Of a DNA stretch of 64,000 nucleotides, positions 1 through 10,570 are shown in pieces; positions within the stretch are counted from its first letter, which is position 1, and every line of letters starts with the position of its first letter. Below the pieces are notes generated by a model, which was not told the DNA's origin, searched no databases, and saw only the letters and a list, made by a program, of their open reading frames with translations. This stretch comes from Ephydatia muelleri (taxonomy: Eukaryota; Porifera; Demospongiae; Spongillida; Spongillidae): positions 248,001 through 312,000 of the forward strand of contig JABACO010000032.1 of the NCBI GenBank assembly GCA_013339895.1. The letters run 5' to 3'. Position numbers and translations under genes: made by a program.

Positions 1-360
1 CACCACATAGGCCAGATTAACACTATATCAACCAACACCATGCAGTATGATTGGAGAGAGGGAGAAAGATGAGGATAATGGGAGAGAAAGAGAGAGCAAG
101 AAATATAGGGGAAGTGGAGAGTGCATGTGGGAATAAGTGTGGGGAGGTGGGAAGATCATAACAAGGATTGTAATGGGGTTAGGTGGTGATTTTGTAAAAA
201 AGTAGGTACTGAAAGGTAACCTTCTAACTTAAGCCGCACATCCACATGGCAGGTAAAATGTAGCAACCATATTTGCTCTGGTCAACTCATATGTTACATG
301 TTGCAAATCTGTGACAGAATTGCAACAAACTCCAAAATAAATCACTTAACAATTTAAAAC

Positions 361-690
361 CATCTGTCTCCTTCCCTCCCGTCATCTATCTCCTCTCCCT
401 CCATCTCTCTCCATTCCTCCCTCCCTCCATCTCTCTCCTTCCCTCCTCCATCTCTCTCCTCCCTCCCTCCATCTCTCTCCTCCCTCCCTCCATCTCTCTC
501 TCCCTCCCTCCCTCCCTCCCTCCCTCCCTCCATCTCTCTCCATCCCTCCCTCCATCTCTCTCCTTCCCTCCCTCCATCTGCCTCCCTCCCTCCCTCCCTC
601 TCCTTCCCTCCCTCCCTCCATCTCTCTCCTTCCCTCCCTCCCTACATCTCTCTCCTACCCTCCTACCCTCCTCCACTTACTCCTAATTCC
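361..690. repeat. CT-rich microsatellite, copy 1
   Basis: An impure (CCCT)n / (CTCT)n array on the plus strand. It opens long Arg/Glu/Gly-rich reading frames on the minus strand, which are artefacts of the repeat. The homologous array in the second tandem copy lies at 1351-1625. Confidence 0.95.
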
Positions 691-704
691 CTCTCTTATC
701 TCAG

Positions 705-776
705 ATGTGATCATGATCAGCACTGGTGCTCACAGGTTTCTTCCGTGGCGACCAGACACGCATCTGCAAGATGTGG
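705..776 (+). other. Possible exon in tandem copy 1 (second copy at 1641-1735)
   Basis: Both tandem copies keep a good splice acceptor (polypyrimidine tract then 'ttatctcag') followed by a near-identical 90-bp block. Copy 2 reads DVLVISTGAHRLLRGDQT; copy 1 begins DVIMISTGAHRFL and then changes frame because of one extra T. The start recalls the 'D-x4-TGAH' block of PC-esterase/NXPE-type proteins, but the stretch is too short for assignment. One or both are probably decayed exon copies. Confidence 0.3.
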
Positions 777-875
777 TTATGTGTTATGTCCCTGATAATA
801 CCATAACTCTATGTAGCTGCCTGACCCTCCACCTGGGCCGCTGGGCTGGTGGGTGCCAAACGGTGGGTGCCAAAC

Positions 876-878
<3 letters not shown>

Positions 879-955
<77 letters not shown>
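879..955. repeat. (GT)n microsatellite
   Basis: About 38 uninterrupted GT dinucleotides, preceded by a short tandem duplicate 'ggtgggtgccaaacggt'. Confidence 0.97.
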
Positions 956-956
<1 letters not shown>

Positions 957-1740
957 ATTTGTACAGTGATAACAATGCATCACCCTCCCTACAATTAACA
1001 CCACATAGGCCAGATTAACACTATATTAACCAGTATGATTGGAGAGAGGGAGAAAGATGAGGATAATGGGAGAGCAAGAAATATAGGGGAAGGGGAGAGT
1101 GCATGTGGGAATAAGTGTGGGAGGTGGGAAGATCATAACAAGGATTGTAATGGGGTTAGGTGGTGATTTTGCAAAAAAGTAGGTACTGAAAGGTAACCTT
1201 CTAACTTAAGCAGCACATCCACATGGCAGGTAAAATGTAGCAACCATATTTGCTCTGGTCAACTCAAGCCAGATTATGTTACATGCTGCAAATCTGTGAC
1301 AGAATTGCAACAAACTCCAAAATAAATCATTTAACAATTTAAAACCACCCCTCCCCGTCATCTATCTCCTCTCCCTCCATCTCTCTCCATCCCTCCCTCC
1401 ATCCATCTCTCTCCCTCCCTCCCTCCATCCATCTCTCCCTTCCTCCCTCCATCCATCTCTCTCCCTCCCTCCATCTATCTCTCTCCCTCCCTCCCTCCCT
1501 CCCTCCATCTCTCTCCATCCCTCCCTCCCTCCATCTCTCTCCTTCCCTCCCTCCCTCCATCTCTCTCCTTCCCTCCCTCCCTACATCTCTCTCCTACCCT
1601 CCTACCCTCCTCCACTTACTCCTTCCCTCTCTTATCTCAGATGTGCTCGTGATCAGCACTGGTGCTCACAGGCTTCTCCGTGGCGACCAGACACGCATCT
1701 GCAAGATGTGGTTATGTGTTATGTCCCTGATAATACCAAA

Positions 1741-2230
1741 CTCATAAAAATATATGTAGTGTGTGCGTGCGTGTGTGTGTGTGTGTGCGTGTGTGTGTGT
1801 GCGTGTGTGTGTGTGCATGTTTGTGTGTGGGTGCATGTGTGTCTGTGGGATGTGTAAATGTGTGAGTGTGCATGCACATGAAGGTGGTGTACATGTAGAT
1901 GAAAGGAATGGTTAGGGAGGATAGGAGAAAGTGTAAGATATATACAGGCAAGTATTTGTGAACATATTGGCAGACTGGTCACAGCTGTAGTGCTCTTCCC
2001 CAGCCCTTCGATATGAAAATCAACATGAGCCCTATTTGGAGATCTAAACGTACTTACATGGTTCTTAAAACCAACACAAATGCAGACTGCGCTCGTCGTT
2101 TCACAATGAGCATCTTATGGGTCATGTATGATTGAGTGGGAAAAGCGAACATATGTATACGGCAGTTGTTACACACACACACACACATGTACACACACAC
2201 ACACACACGCACGCACACACACACACACAC
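1741..2230. other. Non-coding stretch with impure (GT)n and (CA)n tracts
   Basis: Holds an interrupted GT tract (about 1758-1870) and a CA tract (2170-2230) that directly abuts the left end of the hAT element. No supportable gene is seen between them. Confidence 0.8.
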
Positions 2231-3140
2231 CAGCGGCGGATCCAGGGGGGGGGGCACTCGGGGCACGTGCCCCCCCCCCCCCCCCCCCCCCCCCCCATAT
2301 ATAAATTCATAACTTCGCGGGCCGCTTTTTATAATAGCAGTTGCACGCTATTTGCGCTGTCTATCGATACACGTTCACATGAACTCTACTACTGTACAAT
2401 ATCCTGGGCCCCCCGTTACGCGATCATATTAAGTTAATATCGCTAATAGTTTAATAATCAAACGCAATGGTGGCAAGATTCGAAGAGAATATCTCAGAGT
2501 GTCAGAGCTCTTCAAGCTTGTAGCAAGGTGCAGTTTTCCAATATTTATACAATCCTCCACATCATGGCGGTATGGCCCCTGACAAGTTGTGAAGCAGAAC
2601 GGTCATTTAGTGGTCTCAGAAGGTTAAAGAATTACATGAGATCGACGATGAAAGAGGATCGTTTAAATGGCTTGGCTCTTATGATGGTCCACCGTACCAT
2701 CTCTGTGTCAGTGGAGAACATCATCGACACATTCGCGGCAAAGCATCCTCGAAGAATGCGATTGGAACTTATATTAGACGACAAATAGCGCTATACCATC
2801 ATTTTACGGACATTTATTGTTATGAATGTTGTGTAGTTAAATACATGTGTACGGCGATTTATTTTCATTACCATGCGTAAACATGTGCGTTTTATTACTA
2901 TTAAACAGCACAAACCCAACCGGTGAAAACAGCTTTTTCTAACGCGTTTCATGATTGGAATATAATAAAATCGCAAAGCTTCTGGGGCTCCGCCCCAGAC
3001 CCCGATGGGGGAGCTTACAGCGCTCCCCCATACCCCCTAGCTGGGGCGGGAGGGATACCCCTCTCCCGCACCCACCCCAGCCACACCCACCATCCGTGCC
3101 CCCCCCCCCCCCCCCCCCCCAAAACCTGGATCCGCCGCTG
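2231..3140 (+). mobile_element. Short hAT element with perfect 16-bp terminal inverted repeats
   Basis: The left end CAGCGGCGGATCCAGG (2231-2246) is the exact reverse complement of the right end (3125-3140). Each end runs into a poly-G/poly-C tract. The interior keeps only the C-terminal dimerisation region of a hAT transposase (2528-2788), and the right subterminal part holds GC-rich inverted blocks ('agcgctccccc'). Both flanks are (CA)n, so an 8-bp target duplication cannot be told from the microsatellite itself. It is an internally deleted, non-autonomous derivative of a ZMYM1-like hAT family. Related ends are seen at 41417-41432 and near 56987. Confidence 0.88.
2528..2788 (+). pseudogene. 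hAT transposase C-terminal (dimerisation) fragment
   Basis: The open frame carries the hAT C-terminal signature around LTSCEAERSFSGLRRLKNY, followed by RSTMKEDRLNGLALM and ending KHPRRMRLELILDDK. It is closely similar to the end of the fuller copy at 5790-6191. The N-terminal zinc finger and catalytic domain are absent, so the product could not transpose by itself. The nominal ATG lies inside the domain and is not a natural start. Confidence 0.85.
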
Positions 3141-3787
3141 CACACACATACACACGCACAGACGCACACACACGCACAATCACACAATGTAGGCCTATGT
3201 CATACCCGACTGCAACGTAATGGACTGTGTGCAGATACGTCAAAATCACGCCTGTATTCTTGTGCTGTCTCCAGTATTTTAAGATAAGCCCTGCATGGAG
3301 ATTGGTTACTTGGCGTCATAGTGAACACGCAGTGTCGGTACGTACCTTCAACTGCACGGTCTTCTCGGTGCATTCCTCCAGCCAGACACGTTTGTACGTT
3401 TCTCCCTTAGCGGCAACGTGAACTCGCCTGGTCGATAGTTTTAATAGTTATAGGCCCTATAATGTATTGTGTTAAAAATATTATTAAACGACTGAAGTGC
3501 AATGTTTTAGAACGACTTACGTGCAATGTTTTAGAACGACTTACGGGCAATGTTTTAGGTAAAAATCGTGTTTTGTTTTGCAACGTATGACGTGATTTGT
3601 TTAATGTTAATATCGATGTTATGTCCGGACACGCAAACCGCCTTTTGTTTTGCAACGTATGACGTGAATTGTTTAATGTCCGGACACGCAAATCGCCTTT
3701 TGTTATTTGTTTAAACCCGAAACCCGTGTTAGTGGTCAGTGTATAACCACAAAACCGGCCGACGTGTAATGCGCAAAAACCACAAGT
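3141..3787. repeat. Upstream flank of hAT transposase with short direct repeats
   Basis: About 3484-3560 holds three near-repeats of a 24-bp unit containing 'gcaatgtttta'. About 3565-3700 holds two copies of a block with 'tttgcaacgtatgacgtga' and 'tgtccggacacgcaaa'. The TGACGTG core resembles a CRE/bZIP site. Position just upstream of the transposase suggests subterminal or promoter repeats, which is inference. No gene is seen here. Confidence 0.6.
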
Positions 3788-6191
3788 GTGCAGTGTTTGC
3801 TCGCGACCTCCAGGGCCACCGTAGTAGGCTTATCTACTGAGCCATGTTCATCGTCATCTGTTAGCACTAGCATACTGTTAGATCCACAACTTCACCAGCC
3901 TCCTATTATAAGTCAATCGGACAGTTTTCACCCCGACATTGGAAAGATATATGCTGACTCTAAGCTGAGTTCTCTCAATTTTTGCAGTACCATTCAATCC
4001 TTATCAGCTTCTGAAAAGTATGCTTTGCTTAAAAAGCATGATAAACCTTCTGAGCATCATTTATTTCCTTGCACTATGTTTGGGAATTATAATAGACAAT
4101 TTCAGTTCAAATGGTTTGATATATACCCTTGGATTGTGTACAGCACTGTAGTTGAGGGTATCTTTTGTATTTTTTGCGCACTCTTTTGCGTTAACCGTGA
4201 TGGTATGGCCAGCCTTGTGAATAAACCCTTTTGTTCATGGAATAAATTTCATGAGAAGTGTAAAAATCATGGCAGCTCTAAAATACATCATCAATCAATG
4301 TTTGCAGCTGAAACATTTGTCAACAGTATAGAGCATCCGGAAACTGGGCTTATTGGTACAATGGATGCCAAGCGCATAGCTAATATAGCCCAAAACAGGG
4401 TGATTCTGAAGTTTATAATTGAAGCTACTCTGTTTTGCGCTAAACAATGTATAGCATTAAGAGGGGATTGTGAAGATCTGGAATCTAGCAATAATCCTGG
4501 TAATTTTCTTAGTATTTTAAAGCTCATGGCAAATCACAATGATGTTCTACATACTCATTTATACTCACCTGCAATGAAGAATGCTACCTACATATCTCCT
4601 AGAACACAGAATGAATTGCTTAATATAATGGGAAGGCATATTGTGTTGTTTGGAATTGTACAAGAGATCAAAACAGCTAAATTTTACAGTATTTTAGCAG
4701 ATGAAGTTACTTCACATAATACAGAGCATTTGGCACTTTGTACTCGTTTTTTTTATGCCAAGGGTGATATCAGGGAGGAGTTTATGACATTTTTGTCACT
4801 TGAACGTCTAACTGGGAGATACATTGCTGAGAAGATAATAGAATTTCTGAAGGATAATGATTTGAATGTTGAGAATATCCGTGGTCAGGGATATGATGGT
4901 GCCAGCAATATGTCTTCCGAGCGTGTAGGTGTTCAAGCACAAATAAAAGAATCGTCTCCACTTGCAACATATATTCATTGTAGTTCCCATCAGTTAAATC
5001 TAGTTATAACTCATTCATGTATCTTAGCAGAAGTTCGTAATGTAGTTGATCAGCTGCAACATTGCTGCCACTTCTTTCTGGCAAGTCCGAAGAGAAGTGG
5101 TCTGCTACTGCTAGAGTTGATTGTATCGAAGGGAGTTGTTGACAAGTGTAAACGTAAGCCTCTGCTGGATCTATGTAAAACTCGATGGGCTGAACGCCAT
5201 ACAGCATACCAGCATTTTTACCAATCCTTTACCTATATTGTAGAAGCTCTAGAGTACATAGGATGCAAGCTGCATCTGCATGAATACGGAGAGTTGTATG
5301 CTGATTGGGATGTGAACTCTCGAAGTGATGCACAACAAATACTTCATGGCATTACCAACTTTAGCTTCATTGTTGTTTTCTTGACAATCTATCAATACCT
5401 ATCTCATTTATCTGGCATTACTATAAAGCTGCAAAGCAGAGCCATAGATGTGTATGAAGCATTTGAGATGATTGAGGATATTCGGAAAGTATACAAGAAT
5501 GAAAGGGATAATGTGGATGGTGGTTTTCAAATAATATATGATCAGGCTGTACGAATGGCTGATAAAGTGGGTTGTATAGTTTCAGCTCCTCGAACTGTTG
5601 GAAGGCAGCAGCATCGAAGTAATGTCTCATCTACGACCCCTATTGAACACTATAAGAGAAATGTTGCTATACCGTTTCTTGACCATGTCCTCACTCATCT
5701 CAACGAGCAGTTTTCAAGTTTGTCAGTTAATGCTAGTTATCTGTTAACCATAGTTCCATCCGTAATGTTCTCCAAGCCTTCAAAACTTAGTGAAATCACT
5801 GCGCAGTATCAACAGGATCTTCCCTCCCCATGCAGAGCTATTGGAGATGGAAATGTGCAGATGGAAGTGTAAATTCAGTACTGTGTCTGCAGATAAGCTT
5901 CCAAATTCACCATCAGAAGCCATCAAGGTGTGTGATGCACAGCTGTATCCCAATATCAGAATTTTATTGCAAATCGCATGTACGCTACCGGTAACCTCTT
6001 GTGAATGCGAAAGAAGTGCAAGTGTCCTTAGGCGGTTGAAGAACTATATGAGAGCCACAATGGGTAATGAACGATTGGCAAACTTGGCATTACTTCATAC
6101 TCATTATGACCAGCATATAGATACTGAAAGGGTTATTGATATATATGCACAGATGCATCCAAGAAGAATTGAATTAGAAACACTTCTATAG
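3788..6191 (+). pseudogene. ZMYM1-like hAT transposase, nearly full length, one frameshift
   Basis: The first frame (3788-5872, 694 codons) holds a TTF-type zinc-finger region (about residues 110-135, WFDIYPWIVYSTVVEGIFC then CxxC), a DUF4371 RNase H-like core with LADEVTSHNTEHLALC, RGQGYDGASNMS, HCSSHQLNL and TRWAERH. The C-terminal dimerisation region continues in another frame (to 6191) with LLQIACTLPVTSCECERSA, LRRLKNYMRATMG and a final HPRRIELETLL. The switch lies near 5825-5835 in a C-rich stretch (DLPSP in one frame, PHAELLEMEMC in the next), consistent with a single-base indel. The family is the vertebrate ZMYM1/'52 kDa repressor-like' hAT group. Terminal repeats are not evident, though a C-rich block at 6375-6400 looks like a hAT right subterminal region. 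Confidence 0.88.
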
Positions 6192-6563
6192 TGCAACCTT
6201 TCACTGATTGACTATTGATTAATTAATTTTGTACATTTTTGTGCAGTGTACATGTGAATAATAGATTAAACCATATACTGATAACTGAAGTGCATGTGTA
6301 TCAATAAACCGGCAGATGAAGCCTGCCAGCATATATATGATCTGAAAAATGGTCCCTTTTATCACATTTCCGCACCCCCCCACTTGAAAAGCTGCGTACG
6401 GGCATGTATGACGCCCATCCCCATTTGGCAGTATTCTGGGTATGACCTTGAGCATTATGCACGAATGTGGTCATAGCCAATAACTGTGCAATGATACTGA
6501 TATTTTTGCTGGATAGCATATGAGAGTTCAGTTTCACTTTCACACAATCCTTTCTAAATTTAG
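6192..6563. other. 3' flank of the hAT transposase
   Basis: AT-rich sequence, then a run of seven C followed by 'acttgaaaagctgcgtacgg', which resembles the ends of ZMYM1-like hAT elements. No matching left end was found. No gene is seen. Confidence 0.45.
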
Positions 6564-6679
6564 CCATGCCCACAAGGCTACTGTGATGTGTGTGAAATGG
6601 AACCACAATGGACACTGGCTGACAAGCGCTGCCAGGGATCACCTGATCAAGATTTTCGACATCAGAAGAGATGTCAACA
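6564..6679 (+). pseudogene. WDR33: Isolated WDR33-like WD-repeat exon
   Basis: A 116-nt block bounded by an acceptor ('tttctaaatttag') and a donor (G|GTAAGTGG at 6680) reads [18 protein letters not shown] then [19 protein letters not shown]. This closely fits one WD repeat of WDR33/FY, the polyadenylation-factor subunit that binds AAUAAA (family pattern: HxHKxTVMxVKWNxNGxW, then ASRDHLIKxFDIR). No neighbouring WD-repeat exons are visible within several kb on either side, so it is probably a stray duplicated exon. A gene with very long introns is the less likely alternative. Confidence 0.7.
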
Positions 6680-6894
6680 GTAAGTGGTTTGCCCACTATG
6701 AAGTAGACCCTATATGGATGTGTCCACCTGGGTGAGGAAGGGAGAGAGGTGTGTAATGGCCTGGTGGGGTGTGTTGGAGAGTGGAAGGTAGCCGCTGATG
6801 GAGCTTCTATTAGTGAAGCAGCTACATGTATTTGTTCTGCTATTGGTATTGATTACCTCCTCGTGTGTATGTTCTGTGTTTGTGTTTGTGTGTG

Positions 6895-7008
6895 CTACAC
6901 TTGAAGCACCACATACAAACTCATTAACACACACCACACATACACACCACCACACACACATACACCACACACACCACACAACAACACCACACCATGCACA
7001 CACACACA

Positions 7009-7057
<49 letters not shown>

Positions 7058-7456
7058 CCATCAATTGAGCTAGAACCAAAGCTGCGAATTGATATTGTGC
7101 AAGGATTATAATACAACCACCATTCAGAGGAGGAGGAGCACATGATTTGGGAGGGAGGGTTATGACAACATTCTGCAACTGATGCTATTTTAACATAGCA
7201 GGTACGCCCAACCACCACTAATGAAATGATCAACCACAAAGATAAGAGCAAAAAGATCTAAAGGTCAGCATACATGTACACGGAGCGACTTCCTGCCGAC
7301 TTGTCGCATGCAACTCGAATGAATATGGGTAAATTTTCCGTAATTTTTTAGTTTACTGATGGTTTGCGGAATATTTGTCCATATTCATTTGAGTTGTATG
7401 CCGACCTTGATGTTTAGGAGAGTTTACCCTGCTGTCCTAACAGACCATGCATGCAT

Positions 7457-7523
<67 letters not shown>

Positions 7524-7729
7524 ACACACAAACACACACCACACACACACACACCACACAAACACACACCACACCCACACACCACACAAACACACACCAC
7601 ACACCGCAAACACACCACACACACCATGCACTCACACACACACACATCACCACACACACATACGCAACACACACACCACACACCCATGTACACACACATC
7701 ACATACACCACTACACATCACACCATGCA

Positions 7730-7760
<31 letters not shown>

Positions 7761-7800
7761 CCACATACACACACACCACATACACACCACACACAGAGAA
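6895..7800. repeat. Two (CA)n-rich blocks with spacer
   Basis: CA-rich repeats at about 6895-7055 and 7458-7797 (pure CA at 7017-7053 and 7458-7521, then variable 'cacaccacacac' units). The spacer (7056-7457) shows no convincing coding potential. Long His/Thr or Cys/Val frames across these blocks are repeat artefacts. Confidence 0.93.
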
Positions 7801-7802
7801 CA

Positions 7803-8236
7803 GGGGTGGCATCATTTGGTTTGGCTTCACTCTGACAAAGTCAACAATTACAGGCATTGGAGGCAAAGAAGCATGTGTTGCTTCAACAGAGGGGTCGGCA
7901 GCTATGCTTATCTCTATGACACTAGTCCTCCAGAAGTTGGTATCCAGCCTGGATGCAGATGAGGAGTGTGCTGAAATCCTTCTCCAAGCATGGTACCTCG
8001 ACAATGGAGCCTTGGCTGGTACCCGCTCAGCTGTACTGCGTGCCTTACATTTGATTGAGGAGTTGGGTCCTGCACTGGGCCTACATGTGAACCTGGCCAA
8101 GTGTGAGATGTTCAGCAGGAGGGGCAACACATCATTCCCACCGGAGGTGAGGTGCTCACTCCTGCCTAATCTTTACATCATAGGTGCTCCAATTGGCTAT
8201 ACTGTTAAAATTTTATTGCTGGGGAGCAGTGAATAA
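7803..8236 (+). pseudogene. LINE-type reverse transcriptase fragment with altered active site
   Basis: The frame after the CA tract reads SLDADEECAEILLQAWYLDN, then GALAGTRSAVLRALHLIEEL, GPALGLHVNLAKCEMFSRRG and a final SLLPNLYIIGAPIG. This is the palm region of a non-LTR retrotransposon reverse transcriptase. The catalytic Y-x-D-D box appears as YLDN, so the second aspartate is lost. No N-terminal fingers or endonuclease are present. It is a truncated remnant; a related fragment in opposite orientation lies at 8690-9125. Confidence 0.75.
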
Positions 8237-8689
8237 GGCTCGGATCTGCCCCTCACGCGGGTTCTTGGATCTCAGTCATTCCTTCTACTGGCCTGGAACT
8301 GCATCTTGACTCTGCTTAATGTCAGGTAGCACACCTGTCCTGCCTCTCTACTTGCCATCGGCCAGGCCACCCTCAAACCCAAAATGCTGGCTAAAATCTA
8401 TGGCTGCCTGAACATGTCCTGTTGAGGTCAGTGACTAGGGCCATCATGGGAAAAGTAAATGTCCAAATACGCTGGTAGAACTGTAGGTTTGTTAGCGGCA
8501 TCTATTTTAAGTTGGTAGAACTGTTATTAATATTGTTACTTTATGTACGTGCGATACTGTTTCCCTAATGTCAGCACCCAGCAGCAATAAGTCTCTACTG
8601 CTAGTGGTGTTCTTTGGGTCTATTGCTTGCAACACTTCCACTTCAGAATTAATAAGTATGAAGACAGCAGCTACAAAAACTAAATGCAG

Positions 8690-9125
8690 TACTCAGAACT
8701 CAGCACACTTGTTGTGCAGTGCATGTAGTCCCAAATTGGTGCACTGAGGACCCTTCATACTGAACAGCTCACACTTAGCCATGTTCACATGGAGGCCCAT
8801 TGCTGGACTCAACTCCTTAACCAGATGCAAAGCACGTAGTTTAGCTGGGTGGGTGCCATCAAGGCAGTCAACACACTCCATCTACATATATGCAGGCAGG
8901 ATATCATCTCCTGCATGGAGGACCAAGGAAAACAGCAGGGGATCTAGAGGGTAACCTTGCTGCACTCCAGAGCTAAGTAGGTATCATACTGAGGGGTGGA
9001 TCCCATGGCAACAAGACACTATATTGTTCCGGGTAGATAATACACACTCATCAAGGACTGCAGCTACTTGCCTGGAGATAATGCTGAAGGCAATCGTCAT
9101 ATCCAACTTAAGCAATACAAATTCA
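8690..9125 (-). pseudogene. LINE reverse transcriptase fragment, minus strand
   Basis: Reading the minus strand from about 9125: LKLDMTIAFSIISRQVAAV, then SSGVQQGYPLDPLLFSLVLH (the conserved GxxQGxPLxPLLF block), then after stops LRALHLVKELSPAMGLHV and NMAKCELFSMKGP. Several stop codons interrupt it. It is the same family as the plus-strand fragment at 7803-8236, covers a slightly more N-terminal part, and lacks an intact catalytic box. Confidence 0.75.
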
Positions 9126-9964
9126 TTGCAACACTAAGCATGAGCTACTTTCTCTGCACATGCACGACACACCCAGCTACGGAATTAGTAATACAATAAC
9201 AATAACTTACAATTTCATAATACACATGTACACTTAAATGTATATGTATTAATAGCTACACGTACACACTGCACTTAAAAGAAGCTGTCTATCACCTCAC
9301 ACAATTAAATGTCTTGACAATGTGCCAAGTATAGTCGGTGGTTTTGTTGTGAAAAACGATCCACGTGGTTTTCAGAAACAGCCTCGGGGCAATGTTCGTC
9401 TAGTATGGCCTAGTCCGATCCACCCTTTTCGTGGCCACTCCGGAGGTCAAATTCTCAGCCCCGTCGCCCGATAAAAGGTCTTCCAATGAAGGCGCACCTA
9501 GCACGTACGTCCGTATATCGGTTTCAACCAAAGATGGCCATTACCATGAGGTGGCGAGCCTACACGTACGAATCATGACGAAAAGAGCTTCGAACTCAAG
9601 AAACGTACCGGGGGGAGAGGGGGGTAAACAAAAAACAAAGAATGGAAGGAGGGGCTACACGAGTCTGGGGACTATAAAGTCAGGTATCTGGTCCCCATCG
9701 GGAGTGATGTAAGAGCCATTTTTAGTAACGCGATGACGCTGCCGCAATGCGCATGCGTAACAATCAATACACGGAATCGAAACTAAAAATTATACTAAAA
9801 GAGATATTTGTGTACTCTCTACTCATACAGGTACTTAAAATAAAATTTGTTGTTGTAAAGAACGTTAATTAATTGATTTAATAATTAGCTGTTTTTATGT
9901 TGTGATAAATCTTAGCTTACATATACTATTGTAACGGTGAAAGTAGAATTTTGATATTCAATTC
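9126..9964. other. Intergenic sequence without a recognisable gene
   Basis: A 94-codon plus frame (9431-9712) has no recognisable domain. The phrase 'gtctggggacta' at 9664 recurs at 39909. Nothing else is supportable. Confidence 0.5.
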
Positions 9965-10570
9965 CTAGCCAGAGTTATGGGTCGATGTCCGAAATTTCTG
10001 GCAATGTACAGTCCATCGAGTTGGACACAATGTACGAAATCCTGATGTTGATGACGCCAGATCATCTTTGAGTCGACTGAACATTGCATCACGCTTTGGA
10101 GAGTACTTTAGAAGCTTTGCTGCATCAAGAGTGTCACGGAGCTTCGATCTTGTTTTGTTTGATCGTATAACTGGCTGCAAGGTAAAGTGCATGTCCGTAA
10201 CAGTGAGTATTTGTAGCTCTCGACTCCAGTGACAATGTCTGTGCTGCTACTCCATTTTTGCGTCCAGCCATGTTTGCAGCTCCATCGTAGCATTGACCTC
10301 TACAATTATCAAGTGACAAATTCATTCGTACCATCGCATCTTTGAGAATGTGAACAATACAATCATTTTCTGTTTTGATTGTACTACGTATAATCCAAAG
10401 TATTCATTGCAAATAAAGTTATCATCCACGCTACGTAGGCAAATGACAACTTGCTCTTTGTTGGCTGCATCTGTCACTTCATCTGCCATCAAGGTAAAGA
10501 ACCTCGCTTTTTGGATTGATGAAGCAATCTCCCTCAATACTTGTAATGCCATGATGCTTATGATATACAA
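9965..10570 (-). pseudogene. Decayed ZMYM1-like hAT transposase core
   Basis: Minus-strand pieces in at least three frames follow the hAT/DUF4371 order: ALQVLREIASSIQKARFFT then LMADEVTDAANKEQVVICL, then DNCRGQCYDGAANMAGRKNG with YGHALYLAAS, then FRTLCPTRWTVH. These match the D-E-V-T, R-G-Q-x-Y-D-G and T-R-W blocks of the copy at 3788-6191. Frame changes lie near 10325 and 10190. No N-terminal zinc finger, C-terminal dimerisation region or inverted repeats were found. Confidence 0.8.

Larger units (their letters stand above)
1..1735. repeat. Two-copy tandem duplication, unit about 1 kb
   Basis: The sequence starting at 1 recurs from 999 with the same order of blocks: the 'caccacataggccagatt' start, the purine-rich 'ggagagagggagaaagatga' stretch, the 'aggtactgaaaggtaacc' stretch, a CT-rich microsatellite, and a short exon-like block. 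Copies differ by point changes, small indels and microsatellite length. Homology stops at about 776 in copy 1 and about 1737 in copy 2, where each runs into a different (GT)-rich tract. This reads as a local tandem duplication after which the simple repeats diverged. The left edge of copy 1 is the window edge, so the unit may extend further. Confidence 0.9.

Noticed and set aside
777-1004. Long Cys/Val or His/Thr reading frames over GT/CA tracts (also 6710-7051, 7359-7835, 35701-35930, 54500-54680)
   Set aside because: They are translations of dinucleotide repeats with no flanking coding sequence.
9431-9712. 94-codon frame at 9.4 kb as a gene
   Set aside because: No domain, no homology to other parts of the window, ordinary length for chance.
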